A stretch of 64,000 bases of DNA from positions 9,329,001 to 9,393,000 of the forward strand of contig NC_066333.1 in NCBI RefSeq assembly GCF_022539315.1. The letters run 5' to 3'. A program made the translations under genes and the position numbers. A model generated the notes under the pieces. That model was not told the origin of the DNA and made no database searches. It saw only the letters and a program-made list of their open reading frames with translations. Position 1 is the stretch's first letter, and the number at the start of each line of letters is the position of its first letter. The DNA comes from Serinus canaria (taxonomy: Eukaryota > Chordata > Aves > Passeriformes > Fringillidae). Below, piece by piece: positions 50,613-61,631 of this stretch.

Positions 50613-50648
50613 TCACACACACACACAGACAAAAAAAAAAAAGGGGGG
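50613..50648. repeat. (CA)n, A-run and G-run
   Basis: About seven CA units, then AGAC, about twelve A and six G. Low-complexity sequence. Confidence 0.9.
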
Positions 50649-51508
50649 AGTTGTGACATAAAATGCATGAGGAGGTTTGCTTGGGTTTAACTCCTTGGGC
50701 TCCTGCAAGGCAGGCACTGGAGCCTGGAGCTGTGTCCCTTGGCTCTGTGGCTGCTTGCTGTTAACCCTATCCACCAAGAAGCTGCTTTTCCTCCAGGTGA
50801 AGAGAGCTCCTCCATGGTTTATGGCTGTTGGCTTCAGTGCCACGCACATCTACTATATTCCTGACAGTTAAGGTCTCGGCTTTTCCCGTTTATTAATCCC
50901 CAAAGTTGCATTCAGGCACTGTAATGGCAAAAGGTTAGCTTAGGATCAGTAGCAGCCATAAATCCAGAATTAAAGGCTGTGGGTTCATTTCCAAGTGACC
51001 CTTGGTGCCTGGGTGGTGCTGAGGGGTCAGAGCCTGCCGTGGGCACTCACACTCACACTCTCACTCCATGTGTGCAGCCAGGGATGAGAGGAGGAGCTCA
51101 GCCCCAGCCTGCACTTCCCATGGCATTTTTGCTGCCGTGTTCCCTGCCATCCCACGTGCCTGGCTGTGCAGGGCTGAGGGTTCTCGTGGCAAGCTCGGTG
51201 CTGACGCAGCCGGGGCTGCAGAGCGGCTGCTGAGTGCTCCTGGCACCGCTTCACATCCGACCCTCATCAGGAGCTTTTGACTCCACCATTTATTTGTTCC
51301 CTGGCATGTTCCACTCGCCCTCCAGGCACCTGGCGAACCTCCGGGCACCCGGTACCATCAGCCAGCTCTTGAAGGATGGATCCAGCCTAGCCCCTGCCTG
51401 ACCTGTGCTGGGGCTGCAAAAAAACTTCATTTGGGATCAAACGGGTTAAATCTTTTATTTATTTCATTATTTACTTTACTTCTTTCCAGGGAAGAATTTT
51501 ACTTTGCC

Positions 51509-51521
51509 TTTTTTTTTTTTT
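51509..51521. repeat. T homopolymer
   Basis: A run of 13 T within pyrimidine-rich sequence. Confidence 0.85.
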
Positions 51522-52729
51522 CCTCCCTGCTGCCTCCAGAGGACCAGGCGATTCCAGGCACAGCTCCAGCAGATGGTTTTGGTGGTGGAAAGCACAAGGG
51601 CATCACTCCCAGGAGCTGCTCAGGCAGTTAAGTCAAAAAGGAACTGATGCACGCAGCGTGCCACAGCCCCAGCCTGGACAGCTCCCAGTGCTCCCCTCTG
51701 TACAGGCAGCCTGTGCTGGCCCCGTTTATACACCCAGCTTTCTCTGTGCCTGATCCAAACTCTGCTGGGTTTGGGGAGCAGCCCTTCCCTGAGCTCCCTG
51801 AGCCAGCTGGAGTCAGAGCAAACAGCGTGGGAACCCCGGTGCAGGCGCCCCTTTGTGATCCTGCCCACTGCAGCACCACCCTGATGTCCCAGCACACGCT
51901 GGGCCGTGCAAACCTGATCATGCCAGAGACCAGGAGATTACTTCTTTTTAATGGTTCCATATTCCAATATAAAACCTTCACCTCACGCCCATGGCAAATA
52001 TTGCCCAAGCTGTGGAGTCAGGAAAGCATATTTTGTCAATATTAGCCCGATAAATAAAATTTGAGAATTAAATGCATTCTGTGTTTAGAAAATGAAAATT
52101 AATTTCTGATATGTGAAAAATGGCTTTCTTAACAATATTTCCCTTGTTTTAGTGAGATAATCTAGAGCTATATTAGGAAACACAAACATTTTTTAGAAGA
52201 ATTATACATAATTTATAGAGAGGCAGGTCTGAATTAGCTCTAGCATTGCCCAGAGCTTTCCTACAGTCCCTAGGTCTGGATCTCAGCTGTGCTCATGGAT
52301 CTGCTCCCTCCCTCTGATGAAACCCTCTCCCAGAAACAGTTAAACACAAGAAGCCAGAAATGATCCATAAATTAGGTCTGGCTATAGGTTCAAAATCATA
52401 AGTTATGGCCTATTGACCTCATACTCTGAGGGGAAATCAGAAGCATTTTTCTAAAGAGCCACCACTGGAGGAAGAGAGGTTTAATATATGGCACAGCAGA
52501 GCCCAGCTGCAAATAAATACAGCACTGCATAATTGCAGGGAAAATCAATAAATACCATGGTGGTTAAAATAAAGATATGCATATTGAGGGTCGGGGTTTA
52601 TGTGTGTGAAAGGTTGCTTCCCCAGAAGCAGAAGATGATTTTTTTTTGCCCTGCATTAAAGCCTCTAAAAACAACAAAGACAAGAGCTCCTGTGCTGCCC
52701 CTTTTGCAAGGAGCAAGTTTCAGCCATTG

Positions 52730-52960
52730 TTTCCCTCGGAGCAGCTCTGTGGAGTCGTCATTATTACCATAATTAATAAGTGCAGTTTGCTCATTTGAAA
52801 AATTCCAGCGACATTTGCCGCTCAGGCATCGCGTCAGCGCGAGACACAAAAAATCGCTGTGACAACTGTTCTGCAAGTTCAGCTTTTATTGACGAGCACC
52901 ACAAAGAGATGAAGCCCAGAGCAAGTCCCTTTTCACTTTAATATTTAAACCTCTTTTAAG
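52730..52960. promoter_or_regulatory. Strong candidate conserved non-coding element
   Basis: Contains GTCGTCATTATTACCATAATTAATAAG next to a run of CpGs in otherwise AT-rich sequence (CCAGCGACATTTGCCGCTC, GGCATCGCGTCAGCGCGAGAC, AAATCGCTG, TTGACGAGC, GGACGTC). No island, repeat or exon explains the CpG retention. Highly suggestive of selective constraint, but conservation was not tested. Confidence 0.45.
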
Positions 52961-55330
52961 AGGACGTCAATATTAACTCCCGTAATTGATGCTGACAGGG
53001 GACTGCCTGGCCATAAAAAAGGCAAGCGATAAAATTTGAAAAAACCCTTAAAAATAACAACCAGGACTTGCAGGTCAGTGCAGTGAAGGACACTGGGATG
53101 AAGGGATGAGGTCTCCTGCATCCCTGGTGCAACAAAGGGGACCTGGTGATTCGCCCAGAAAGGGATGGGACCCTTTGGGCACAGCTGATTTTGTTCCCCC
53201 CAGGTAAATCCTTGGATCTCCTGGATGAGAAACCCATCCTTGCCTCCAGACCAGCCAATGCTTTTAATAAATAAATACCAATTGTAACTAGTTAACCTCA
53301 GGATTTCCAGCATTAAAGAGATTTCCCACAGGAGCCAGAGAGCACTAAAGGAATGGATAAATGCAAAGTTCATGGGGAAGAGGACACAGCCTTTTGCAAA
53401 TCCCAGCATAAGTGCTATGAGACAGGCTCCATAAATAGTTATTTACTGGACATAGCTTCCTGATTTTCACTGATCGTATTCTTAGAAATGAGTGCATTTT
53501 TTTCTGTTTAAAATTTGGGTTAAAAGGAGTTGGAATTTGGAACAATATGAAACCAGGTTTTAATGTAAAGTGCTTGATGACCTGAGTATTGTTATTGTCT
53601 TTGCTCTATGTACAATCCAACCAGAAGGAGTGGCACAGTAGATCAATCTCTTCATTTATTAATTGGAGATATAATTTTGCTGTCTTTGAGTTCTGCTAAT
53701 ATGCAGATCATAGCATAAGCACAAAACTAGAGTGAAAATGTTTTTATTACAGCTGATAAAAGTATTTTGAATTTTGACTTTTTCTTAACTTTTTGAAATT
53801 GAAGGCAGGGAAAGCACTGAAAAACATTAAAAAATGTTCATTACAAGGAAAACATTTTATTAATAAAAAATTGGTATATCTAAAATGAGAGGTTTAATAA
53901 AAAAATTACTGGTGACAATATTGGCTGCATAGAAAGAAACTTCTCTGAATAAACCCAAGGCACTCCAGTTAAGACGTTTTAGGTACTTCCATTCTTGCAT
54001 TCATCCTTAAGCTAAAACCAGCAAAATTCCTCCCCAGCACCCCTCTCCCAGCAAACAGCTCCTGCTCTACAGATATTTAACCAGAATGTCCCAGCCAGCC
54101 CTTTTCTTTAGATCCTTCATGTTTTTTCTGTGTGCTTTGGGGTTCTCCAGCCAGTGTTTCCTGCTTGCAGAGGAAGATGCACAGCAGAAGATTTGGAATT
54201 AAAGAGACAATAAAATGTCCCAACCGCTGCCGTGTGGCAGAGAACAGGGCAGGGATTTAGTGCTAACAACAGAAAACAGGAGAGCTTTGTAGCAATTAAA
54301 GCTGAGCAAAACCCACCAAATGCTGGAGAAAATATAGTGGGGGGAAATCATTGTGGTGTTAAGAGTCTAAAACCAAAAATCAATGTTCTTATTGTTCCCT
54401 GCAAGAGTCTCACAAGGAGGGAAGAGCTGTGCCCAAGACTCTGGCTGGCTGCAAAGTAAAAGATTAGCAGTTAGATCTTTATCAAAAATGGGACTGGGAA
54501 GCTTTCATTTAAAAGGCCCACTTGAACCAAAGCTCTTCTGGCTGATTGCTGCTGTTAGAATTTGAAATTGCTACTATTGTATATATAGTATTTAAAAGAG
54601 AGATGACCACTGACATGAGCTAGCTGGCAGCAAACAAGTGTGCTTTAAATAATAATTTTAATTTCTACAACAAGTGATACCAAATTAAAGCTGTACTTTT
54701 GTGCAGATATATGTGTGAGTATATGTGTAGCAGGTTTCCTGCCAAGGAAAGAGACTGCTGGTGAAAATTTGGTGAAAATCCCTCAGTTTCCTCTTAGAGG
54801 TTATTTTTCCATCCTGGCATAACAAATAAAATCTCCTCTGTGTTGTACACTGTGCTCTGTACAGTAATGCCTTTGTTACCACTATGGCTCTTACTTAAGC
54901 ATCTGACTACAGTAATTGTTTTATACATTAACTGTACTCCCTGATGGTTGCCCTATTATCTCTTTTTTTTCCAAAATGGTGATTGCAGATATTAGCAGCT
55001 TGATTACTCGTATTATTAACAATTTCAGCACTGTGTCAGGGTTGATTTGGGAAGTGGGGTGGCGGTGTTGGCAATGGTGGAGTTGAGTTTCTGTAGTGCT
55101 TTGGTGTTTCCCAGCAGCTCTGAAGCCTCGGGGAGATTCGGATTCAATCCGAGTTGCACACTGACAATCCATGGGAGGGAGATTCTTGGGCTGCAGAGAA
55201 CCATTTGCATTCAGCTGCCCTCAGGGCCAACACTGGGAAAAAGTGATTTATGAAATACAGGCGTGGAAATGATGGATTAGGAAAGGGAGAGGGATGCACC
55301 AAATCCCTGCGAGGCAGCGCCACAGCTGCT
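52961..55330. other. Unannotated sequence
   Basis: AT-rich in 53640-53900. The 154-codon minus-strand frame at 52945-53409 begins with ATG in a poor initiation context (C at -3) and has no recognisable domain. The segment 54900-55030 is AT-rich with GCTTGATTACTCGTATTATTAAC. Confidence 0.45.
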
Positions 55331-55339
55331 GTAGGCACC

Positions 55340-55354
55340 GTGTGTGTGTGTGTG
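55340..55354. repeat. Short (GT)n
   Basis: About seven GT units. Confidence 0.85.
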
Positions 55355-55559
55355 CAATAAAAAGGGAGCTCAGGAAGGCAGCACCAAATTTGTCTGTGCC
55401 CCAATGCCTTTTAGACATGAGCCATTTCCAGTGGGAAGTGGAAGGGATCAGGCCCTGGAAGGGGCAGGCGAGGTTTCTGCAGCACAAAGCTCTCCCCTGC
55501 CTTTGCTCATGCGTCACTTCTGTCATCAAAAGGAAAATCAGAGTCTGATGCCAGTTATT

Positions 55560-55930
55560 AAATATCTTCATTATAAGGGCATTCCTTCCAGCTGACTTTC
55601 AATTTTGTTGTATCTGGGGGCCCTGTGTTAATAACTGTGTGTTAAGGACAAGTGTTCTCAAAAAACACTGACTATTGAAATCCTTATAAATAATATGCAG
55701 CTTCCTGCTTCTGATTGATAGATATATTGTACAGCCGAGCCACCATAAAGGCAATAAATACATGTACTGTTAAGGGTCATGAGTCTCAAAATTAAATCGA
55801 ATGCAGAAATTGAGTCTTGACAGAATCTGAAGGGATAATGTCTTAGCTTCTCCAATTACGCAGTTCAACATTTGGATAAATCATATGAAAGTAAGTATTT
55901 AGCCCCATTTTTCATAATCACTATTAATGA
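55560..55930. promoter_or_regulatory. Candidate conserved non-coding element
   Basis: Repeat-free, AT-rich, with isolated CpGs (ACAGCCGAGCC, AAATCGAATGC, ATTACGCAG) and motifs such as TGATTGATAGATA, AAATTAAATCG, CCAATTACG and CACTATTAATGAG. Sequence texture matches developmental enhancer DNA. Inferred only. Confidence 0.35.
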
Positions 55931-56673
55931 GAACAAAATGGGAGCTGAGGGCAGAGGGAGAGAGTTCTGACAAGATAAATAGCATATGGGGTGTGTTGTC
56001 AGCCACAGAAAATCAAGGCTGTTTAAACCCCCTAAACAGCAGGAAGGAAAAATGCAGTGGGGAGAAAAAGTAGAGAGAATATTGGTCATGTGTTATTATC
56101 AGCAACAGTCTCTGTGTCAGGACTTTTGAGATCTGCCTTCTCAAACAGCACTTAGGGCACAGAAGCATCACCTAGAGCTCCCCAGGATGGTGTGAATGAC
56201 TGATATCCAGAGCACACATTTTAAATATTACCTGTTTGCACTCTGCAAGCAGCACCTTGAAACACCTCTGAAAAAATTCATTAAAAAACCCACAGATTTT
56301 GCCCACAGACTGGTCCCTGTGGCTGTGTACACCTTCAAGGGCCACCTTTTTGTGTCAGGGCAATAAAACCAGGAGAAATAGCTTTGCTTGTACAGGGTTT
56401 TCTCCAGCTTTCATGCCAGGGCACGCACAGGATGTGCAGGGCTTAAAGCAAGGAGAGGAAGGTATGAATTCCATAGTCATTTTCCATCATCTTGTCTGTC
56501 TTTCCTGCTTTTCAAGTTGAAATCACTTTAAGCATCTGCAGCAAAATTATTCTTAGAGAGTCTCTCATTAAATTAGATGTCTCTGAATTGAATTCATTTC
56601 CACTCCATTTTGTCAGCTGCTAACACAGAGGGAGCCAGATCCTGCTCAAATTGGCTTTGAGGTTTGGTTCCTC

Positions 56674-56695
56674 TTTTTTTTGGGGGGGGGGGGGG
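56674..56695. repeat. T8-G14 homopolymer junction
   Basis: Eight T run directly into fourteen G. The G run could take part in quadruplex structure and is prone to length error in sequencing. Confidence 0.9.
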
Positions 56696-58574
56696 AGCAG
56701 AGACCGGGGTTTCATCCTTGTGCTGAGTTTTTCCCCATCCCGAATTCCTGTCCTGCATTTTGGATTCTCAGGGAGCATCCATTGCTCTTGCTCAGATGCT
56801 GCCAGTGGCTGAACCCTGACGTTACAAATCCTAATGACTCACTAGGAACCAAATTATACCCGAATATTCCTACAATACAAAGCACAAGGCCACCTTTTGT
56901 CACTGAATTAGAGCTGCAATATCCCCATGAAAGTGCCCAGCAGCCTGTGCTCTGAGCCCCACATCCACATTCCGTGCTGCTCCGAAAATGAGCATTATGC
57001 TCTAAACCTCTGCTTTCAGCCATAAATATCCCAGCAATCCAGGGGCAAAGAAACTGTTTCCATATCTCATGCAACGTTAGCAGATTAAGCACGTGGGGCC
57101 TGGGGGATTATCTCCTTGAATCAATATAAGGCAGGGAAGCAAACAAACAGCTGGCCGGGTTCCCCAAAATAAAAGCATTTGATTGTGGCAAGCTTCAAAG
57201 CAACTGGTTGACACAAAATAGGTTGGGTGCCCTCCCCTGCTGTGCCCGAGGAGCAGAGGGTAGCAGGGAAATAAATAAACATCTAAAAATTACTGCTTAC
57301 TCCTCCCCCCCTGACAAACCACCTCCCAAAGAAAAGCAGGGAAGCAAGGAAAAGCTCCCCAGAACATATGGCAGAATCAAGCACAGGATCCCGACAGGTT
57401 TGGGTTGTACAAGTAAATATTAATCTGGGGGGGATACTGGGGGCTGAGATCAAAAGAGCTGCTCCCGTTTCTATAGGGAAAAGGAGAGCTTTGATGTCAT
57501 GGCGCCTTCCCTGCGCCACCTAATGAACTGAAATTGTGACACAGTGACATCCTGCAAGGTTTGAAAGCACTCAGCACAATGACACGCCTGTGGGGCTCAC
57601 TGCTCTCTTTTTCCAGCAGCCTCCTGTGCCAGGGGGAAGGGTTCTGCTGGTGAGGGTGGAATAGAGGTGGAGGAGACAGAAGGGGCTTTGGGGAGGGAGA
57701 GGTGAGCGCTTCCCCCTCAGCTGCACATGGGGAGAGCCAAAGGGACTCACTCCAGGCCTTGCCTGAGCAGGAAGGGTGGGGTAGGGATGCAAACAGAGGG
57801 AAACAGCTCATCAGGGTGTGCACAAGGCAGAGGGTTAGTGAGGCAAAGCGCCCCATCACCCAAGGCTGGCAGGACCAGTCATCCTCACCCCACACTTTGT
57901 GCTCTCCACACCCAGCTGGAGCCACAGCATCCTCGGGAGATGATGGACATGGAAAGAGTTTCAGGAAAATGCAGAGTCAGAGGAAGGATGAGCTCCTTGC
58001 CTGGGTCCCACAAAGACAGAACCTCCTCTGGTTCACTTCAGGCCAAGAAAATACCCAGCAGGTAAAAAAAGCAATCCCACACAGGCTTTCAGCCTGGGCT
58101 TGGTCAAACAAAGGCCCTGAATATTTCAGCCAGCTTCCAGAGAAAGCCACTAGAACAAAACCCTGTGCTGCCATCCCAAGGAGGGAGAGCAGGGAATAAC
58201 CTGCATGGGATGGGCACAGCTGTCCAAACCCCCAGTCTGAGTGTCATGTGCTCCTAGGGAGGAAACCAGAGAGAATGAAAACAAAATAAATCCTGATAAA
58301 CAGTTCAACAAAACTCTCAGGGCAAGCAGAGAGGGAGGAAAGATGTGAAAGTGGGAGGAAGAGATGGTTTTGCTAAGGATGATTTTGGGTGATGTTGGGT
58401 AGATCTACTCCATCAGGAGGTGGTTGCCCTGCCACTGCTTGTGGAATGTTGGCAGGTTTAGTGGTTTATTCAACATCTCTTTACCCAACCTGTGGCTCCT
58501 GGCAAGGACAGAGATCCCAGCAGACCCTGGGCAACGCCACCAGTCAGGGCTGCACACAGCACTCAGCCAGCACA

Positions 58575-58618
58575 GGGTTAAATCCAGTTAATCCCAGGGA
58601 TTTACTCTGGATTAACCC
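58575..58618. repeat. Imperfect inverted repeat
   Basis: GGGTTAAATCCAG (58575-58587) and CTGGATTAACCC (58607-58618) are reverse complements except for one missing base, with a 19-base spacer. Confidence 0.7.
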
Positions 58619-59540
58619 AGGGGAATTGAGAGCAGCATTTGGCCCTGTGCAAAAGGGTCAGGCCAGGATTTCAAGTGCAGAGGAAACCCAACAGCATCAT
58701 CCACTCAGGGAGTCACAGAGCTGGCTAAGAGAGTTGCTGAGGCAAGTTAGGAAATGTAATAGAGCAAGACAGAGCTGCTGAACCAGGCAGGGAAATGAAA
58801 CTTTATTCAATCATCTGCTTTACTTATTTCATAGGGAGGAAATCCATCTATTCCTTGGACTTGTTTATGCTGTGAAAGCTCTGTGTTGCCACGATGCAAA
58901 GAAATGGTTAGAGAGAACCAAAAGGGTGATGCTGAGCTGCAGCCTGCCTTAAAATGCTGCACCCACATAGGGAGAATAAAACCAGGAATAAAGGAAAAGA
59001 GCTCCATAGCTTTTCTGAAGCCAAAGTGTGATGTGATCACTCTTCACCAAGACACTGGGATTAGGAAGGCATTAATGGCAATGACAACTTGATGGGTTTT
59101 AGCAAAGCATCATGACACTGTGACGCCACCTTTCCAAAAAATGCCATATTCGGGGGTGTGCACATGGAAATCCATGTACAGACACACCCACAGCACAGCA
59201 GGGAAGCCTGTAAGGACTCTGGGTGTCATTGGAACTGTGTGAACACGGCACTGAGCTGTCCCAGGGAGGGGGACAGAAATGCACCCGTGTGATTTCATCA
59301 CCTCAGAGGTACTCAGAGGAGTTTGCAATAGGGCTCAGACATCCCAAGACCCCCCTGAAGAAGGGGAGAAAGGCAGGATGGCTCCCAGCACACATCCACC
59401 CCTGTGGGAAATAGGTTCTGGAGCAAGGGAAAGGATCAATCACATGGAGCTTCTTTTATAGGAAAAACTGCACAGAACAGACTGGGGCTGGATGCAGCTC
59501 CTGTACACTGCATGTAGAAATATTCATTAATAATTATTGT

Positions 59541-59557
59541 GATAATAATAATAATGA
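59541..59557. repeat. Short (ATA)n tract
   Basis: GATAATAATAATAATGA inside AT-rich sequence that also contains ATTAATAATTATT. Confidence 0.75.
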
Positions 59558-59686
59558 CAATGACAATACAGTGGGCAAGGGCTCATCTTGAGCAAATTAT
59601 TGCAGCTTTGGTGTAGCCTTGGGGTGGGTGGATCCACACAAGGTCAGGTCATGGTGCTGTGGTGGCAGGAGAGGGTGTCAACACCC

Positions 59687-59711
59687 ATGGGTGGCCCTAA
59701 AAGCCACCCAT
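59687..59711. repeat. 9-bp perfect inverted repeat
   Basis: ATGGGTGGC (59687-59695) and GCCACCCAT (59703-59711) are exact reverse complements with a 7-base loop. The left arm also overlaps the palindrome ACCCATGGGT. Confidence 0.75.
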
Positions 59712-59919
59712 CACCGTCCTGCACCACTGTGGGGGGAAGCACCAAGATGGCAAGAGATAAATAACCTGTGTCTCATGGAGGGATGTTTCTGGTTGTGAAT
59801 TAGAGCCTCACCAGCCTCCAGCAAGATGCCCCTTGCACAGCATGGCAGCTCTGATCTAGGACAGGTTTCCCTTCAGAAATGCCATTCCCCAAATCCCACT
59901 CAGACTCAGCTAAGCTGCA

Positions 59920-59941
59920 TTTTTTTTTTTTTTTTTTTTTT
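59920..59941. repeat. T homopolymer
   Basis: Twenty-two T. No polyadenylation signal lies at the expected place on the minus strand, so no retrocopy is inferred. Confidence 0.9.
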
Positions 59942-60927
59942 CCCCAAATCAGCCCTATGCAGATTCCACCCTCTCCACTGGTTAACTCCTGCAGCACCAG
60001 CACACACTGAATAACTTTAAGGGCTTCAGGGGGTTTTTGGTTGTGGAATTCTAAAATTTTAAGACATGACACAGCACCTTAGTGAGACTGTCTGGCAATT
60101 TGATTTTAAAAAATGGCACAGAGGTCTGGATGCCTTTTCAGACATTTTCCTCATCTTTTTGATATCACAAGACTACTTTGCATTAAAGAAGTGCTGTTTG
60201 TAGAGCATTAAGGGTGTTGTACCAGTCTGCATTAAGACTGTAGCTGTTTACTGCAATTTCCCTCAGCTCATAGCTGCATTTCACTAAAAAAGAGTGAGTT
60301 AACCAAAATCCAATTTACCCAGGAGTATCTTTGAGTAACTCACAGTAATTTTATATTTGATCTGACAGCAGATGTGGCCACTCCCTTAGCTGGGCAGAGG
60401 GGCAGAGCAGGGGGACTCTAATCTTTCTGTGAGCTTCCCATGACAGATACGTCTGTGCCTAAATCCAGGCAGTGATGCTTGAACTAAAAGTTCAATATCA
60501 GGGTTGAAGAGGAAGTTCAGAAACGATGAGAAGCAAGTTGCATCATCAGATCCTGCCAAGTCAGTGACTCAGGATAGTTTTAGAAATCTTGAGCACGCTT
60601 TAGGCATCCTGCTAGAGATGGCAAATCCTGAATGGGAATCCTGTTCATAACCCTTGTTTTGCTGCATGGGTAACATGAGAAAATGCACCAGCCAACCCCA
60701 AATGGTGACCCCTCCACTGCTGTGACCACGGTGTGCAGACACAGGGCTGATTCTCATGTGGGACAGAGCAGCCCTCTGCCCTGGCATGGTACGAGTGGGA
60801 TGAGGCTGCAAATGGAGCTGGGAGGAGCAAGCAGGGCGATTCCTGCACAGGCAGCTGGGACGGGATGCTGGGTGCTGGGGAGGGGAACATCTCTGGCATT
60901 GAAACAAGGTGTGCTGCACCCTGCCTG

Positions 60928-61142
60928 CATCCATCCCATCCCATCCCATCCCATCCCATCCCATCCCATCCCATCCCATCCCATCCCATCCCATCCCATC
61001 CCATCCCATCCCATCCCATCCCATCCCATCCCATCCCATCCCATCCCATCCCATCCCATCCCATCCCATCCCATCCCATCCCATCCCATCCCATCCCATC
61101 CCATCCCATCCCATCCCATCCCATCCCATCCCATCCCATCCC
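60928..61142. repeat. (CCCAT)n pentanucleotide array, about 42 copies
   Basis: Forty-two perfect, uninterrupted CCATC/CCCAT units fill 60931-61140, with one or two degenerate units at the left edge. Because five is not a multiple of three and no stop arises, the array is open in several frames on both strands (Ser-His-Pro-Ile-Pro on plus, Gly-Met-Gly-Trp-Asp on minus), which creates the spurious 250-370-codon frames here. Perfect homogeneity suggests recent expansion and likely length polymorphism. Confidence 0.98.
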
Positions 61143-61242
61143 ACTCTCCTGCCCCAATCCCGATCCTGGTCCTGTTCCTATTCTCGATTCTGTTCCCGAT
61201 CCCGATCCCGATCCCATTCTCATTCCCGATCCCGTTCCGTTT
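61143..61242. repeat. Degenerate CCCGAT/TCC-rich tract beside the array
   Basis: CCCGATCCCGATCCCGATCCC and related CCTGTTCC / CATTCCCGATCCCG units form an imperfect hexamer-like repeat linking the CCCAT array to the CpG island. Confidence 0.7.
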
Positions 61243-61277
61243 CCCGCCGCCGCCGCCCCGGGCAGGCCCGTGCGGGT

Positions 61278-61292
61278 GCTGCCCCCTGCCGG
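61278..61292 (-). promoter_or_regulatory. CTCF-like binding core
   Basis: On the minus strand CCGGCAGGGGGCAGC agrees with the CTCF core CCASYAGRKGGCRSY at 14 of 15 positions, the exception being G for A at position 3. Located in the CpG island 26 bp left of the X-box. Confidence 0.6.
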
Positions 61293-61318
61293 CGCCGCGC
61301 GCTCCTGCAGCCGCCGCG

Positions 61319-61332
61319 GTTGCCGCGGTAAC
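61319..61332. promoter_or_regulatory. RFX X-box
   Basis: GTTGCC-GC-GGTAAC fits the full RFX X-box pattern (GTNRCC, 0-3 bases, RGYAAC) with both half-sites present and a 2-base spacer. Full two-half-site X-boxes within CpG-island promoters are typical of RFX target genes, many of them ciliary. The near-palindrome does not reveal the direction of transcription. Confidence 0.7.
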
Positions 61333-61354
61333 GGAGCGGGCGGAGCGGTGGCTC

Positions 61355-61398
61355 GGGGGGACCGGGGGGGACAGAGGGGGACAGAGGCGGACCGGGGG
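61355..61398 (+). promoter_or_regulatory. G-quadruplex-forming G-run cluster
   Basis: Four G runs (61355-61360, 61364-61370, 61376-61380, 61394-61398) of at least five G with short spacers satisfy the usual quadruplex pattern except for one longer loop. The runs themselves could also satisfy it by splitting. Part is a tandem GGGGGACAGAG repeat. Confidence 0.6.
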
Positions 61399-61631
61399 TG
61401 GCCGGAGGGTCCCAGCTCGGCTCCGTGGGGCCGTGCCGCCGCAGCGGCTGCAGCAGAGCCGCCGGGGCAGTCCCGAGCGAGCATCGCCGGGGCGGGCGCG
61501 CAGCGCCATCCTCGTCCCCGGTCCCGCTCCGCGTTACTCGGAAAGCGGCCGGGGCGCGGAGCAGATTTCCATTCTGTGTTGGGTATTACCTTAACAGCGG
61601 GCCAGGCCGGGGGCAATGCCAGCAGGCGTGG

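Larger units (their letters stand above)
46242..52200. other. Unannotated sequence with minor repeats
   Basis: No gene recognised over about 6 kb apart from the small repeats listed separately. At 48171-48204, ATTACCCTCTTTTATAAGTCAGGAAACTAA loosely resembles a MIR core. Frames near 48216-48572 and 51628-52045 occur on both strands and lack domains. Confidence 0.4.
55931..60900. other. Unannotated sequence
   Basis: About 5 kb without a recognised gene or interspersed repeat. Includes isolated CpG-bearing AT-rich sequence at 56820-57200 and overlapping frames near 57500-58200 and 58389-58781 with no domain. Small inverted repeats, an (ATA)n run and a T run inside it are listed separately. Confidence 0.45.

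Noticed and set aside
52945..53409. 154-codon minus-strand frame
   Set aside because: It starts with ATG but in a poor context, has no recognisable domain, and its last part overlaps the candidate non-coding element at 52730-52960.
57497..58781. Cluster of frames of 110-165 codons on both strands
   Set aside because: They overlap each other, show no domain, and the local moderate GC is enough to explain the openness.
60928..61142. Regular array as a CRISPR-like structure
   Set aside because: The unit is a 5-bp microsatellite with no spacers, and the window is vertebrate DNA.
61507..61509. Minus-strand ATG in good initiation context in the CpG island
   Set aside because: The downstream frame is low-complexity Ala/Arg/Pro/Gly sequence, crosses the X-box and continues into the CCCAT repeat. 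No splice donor or domain was convincing.
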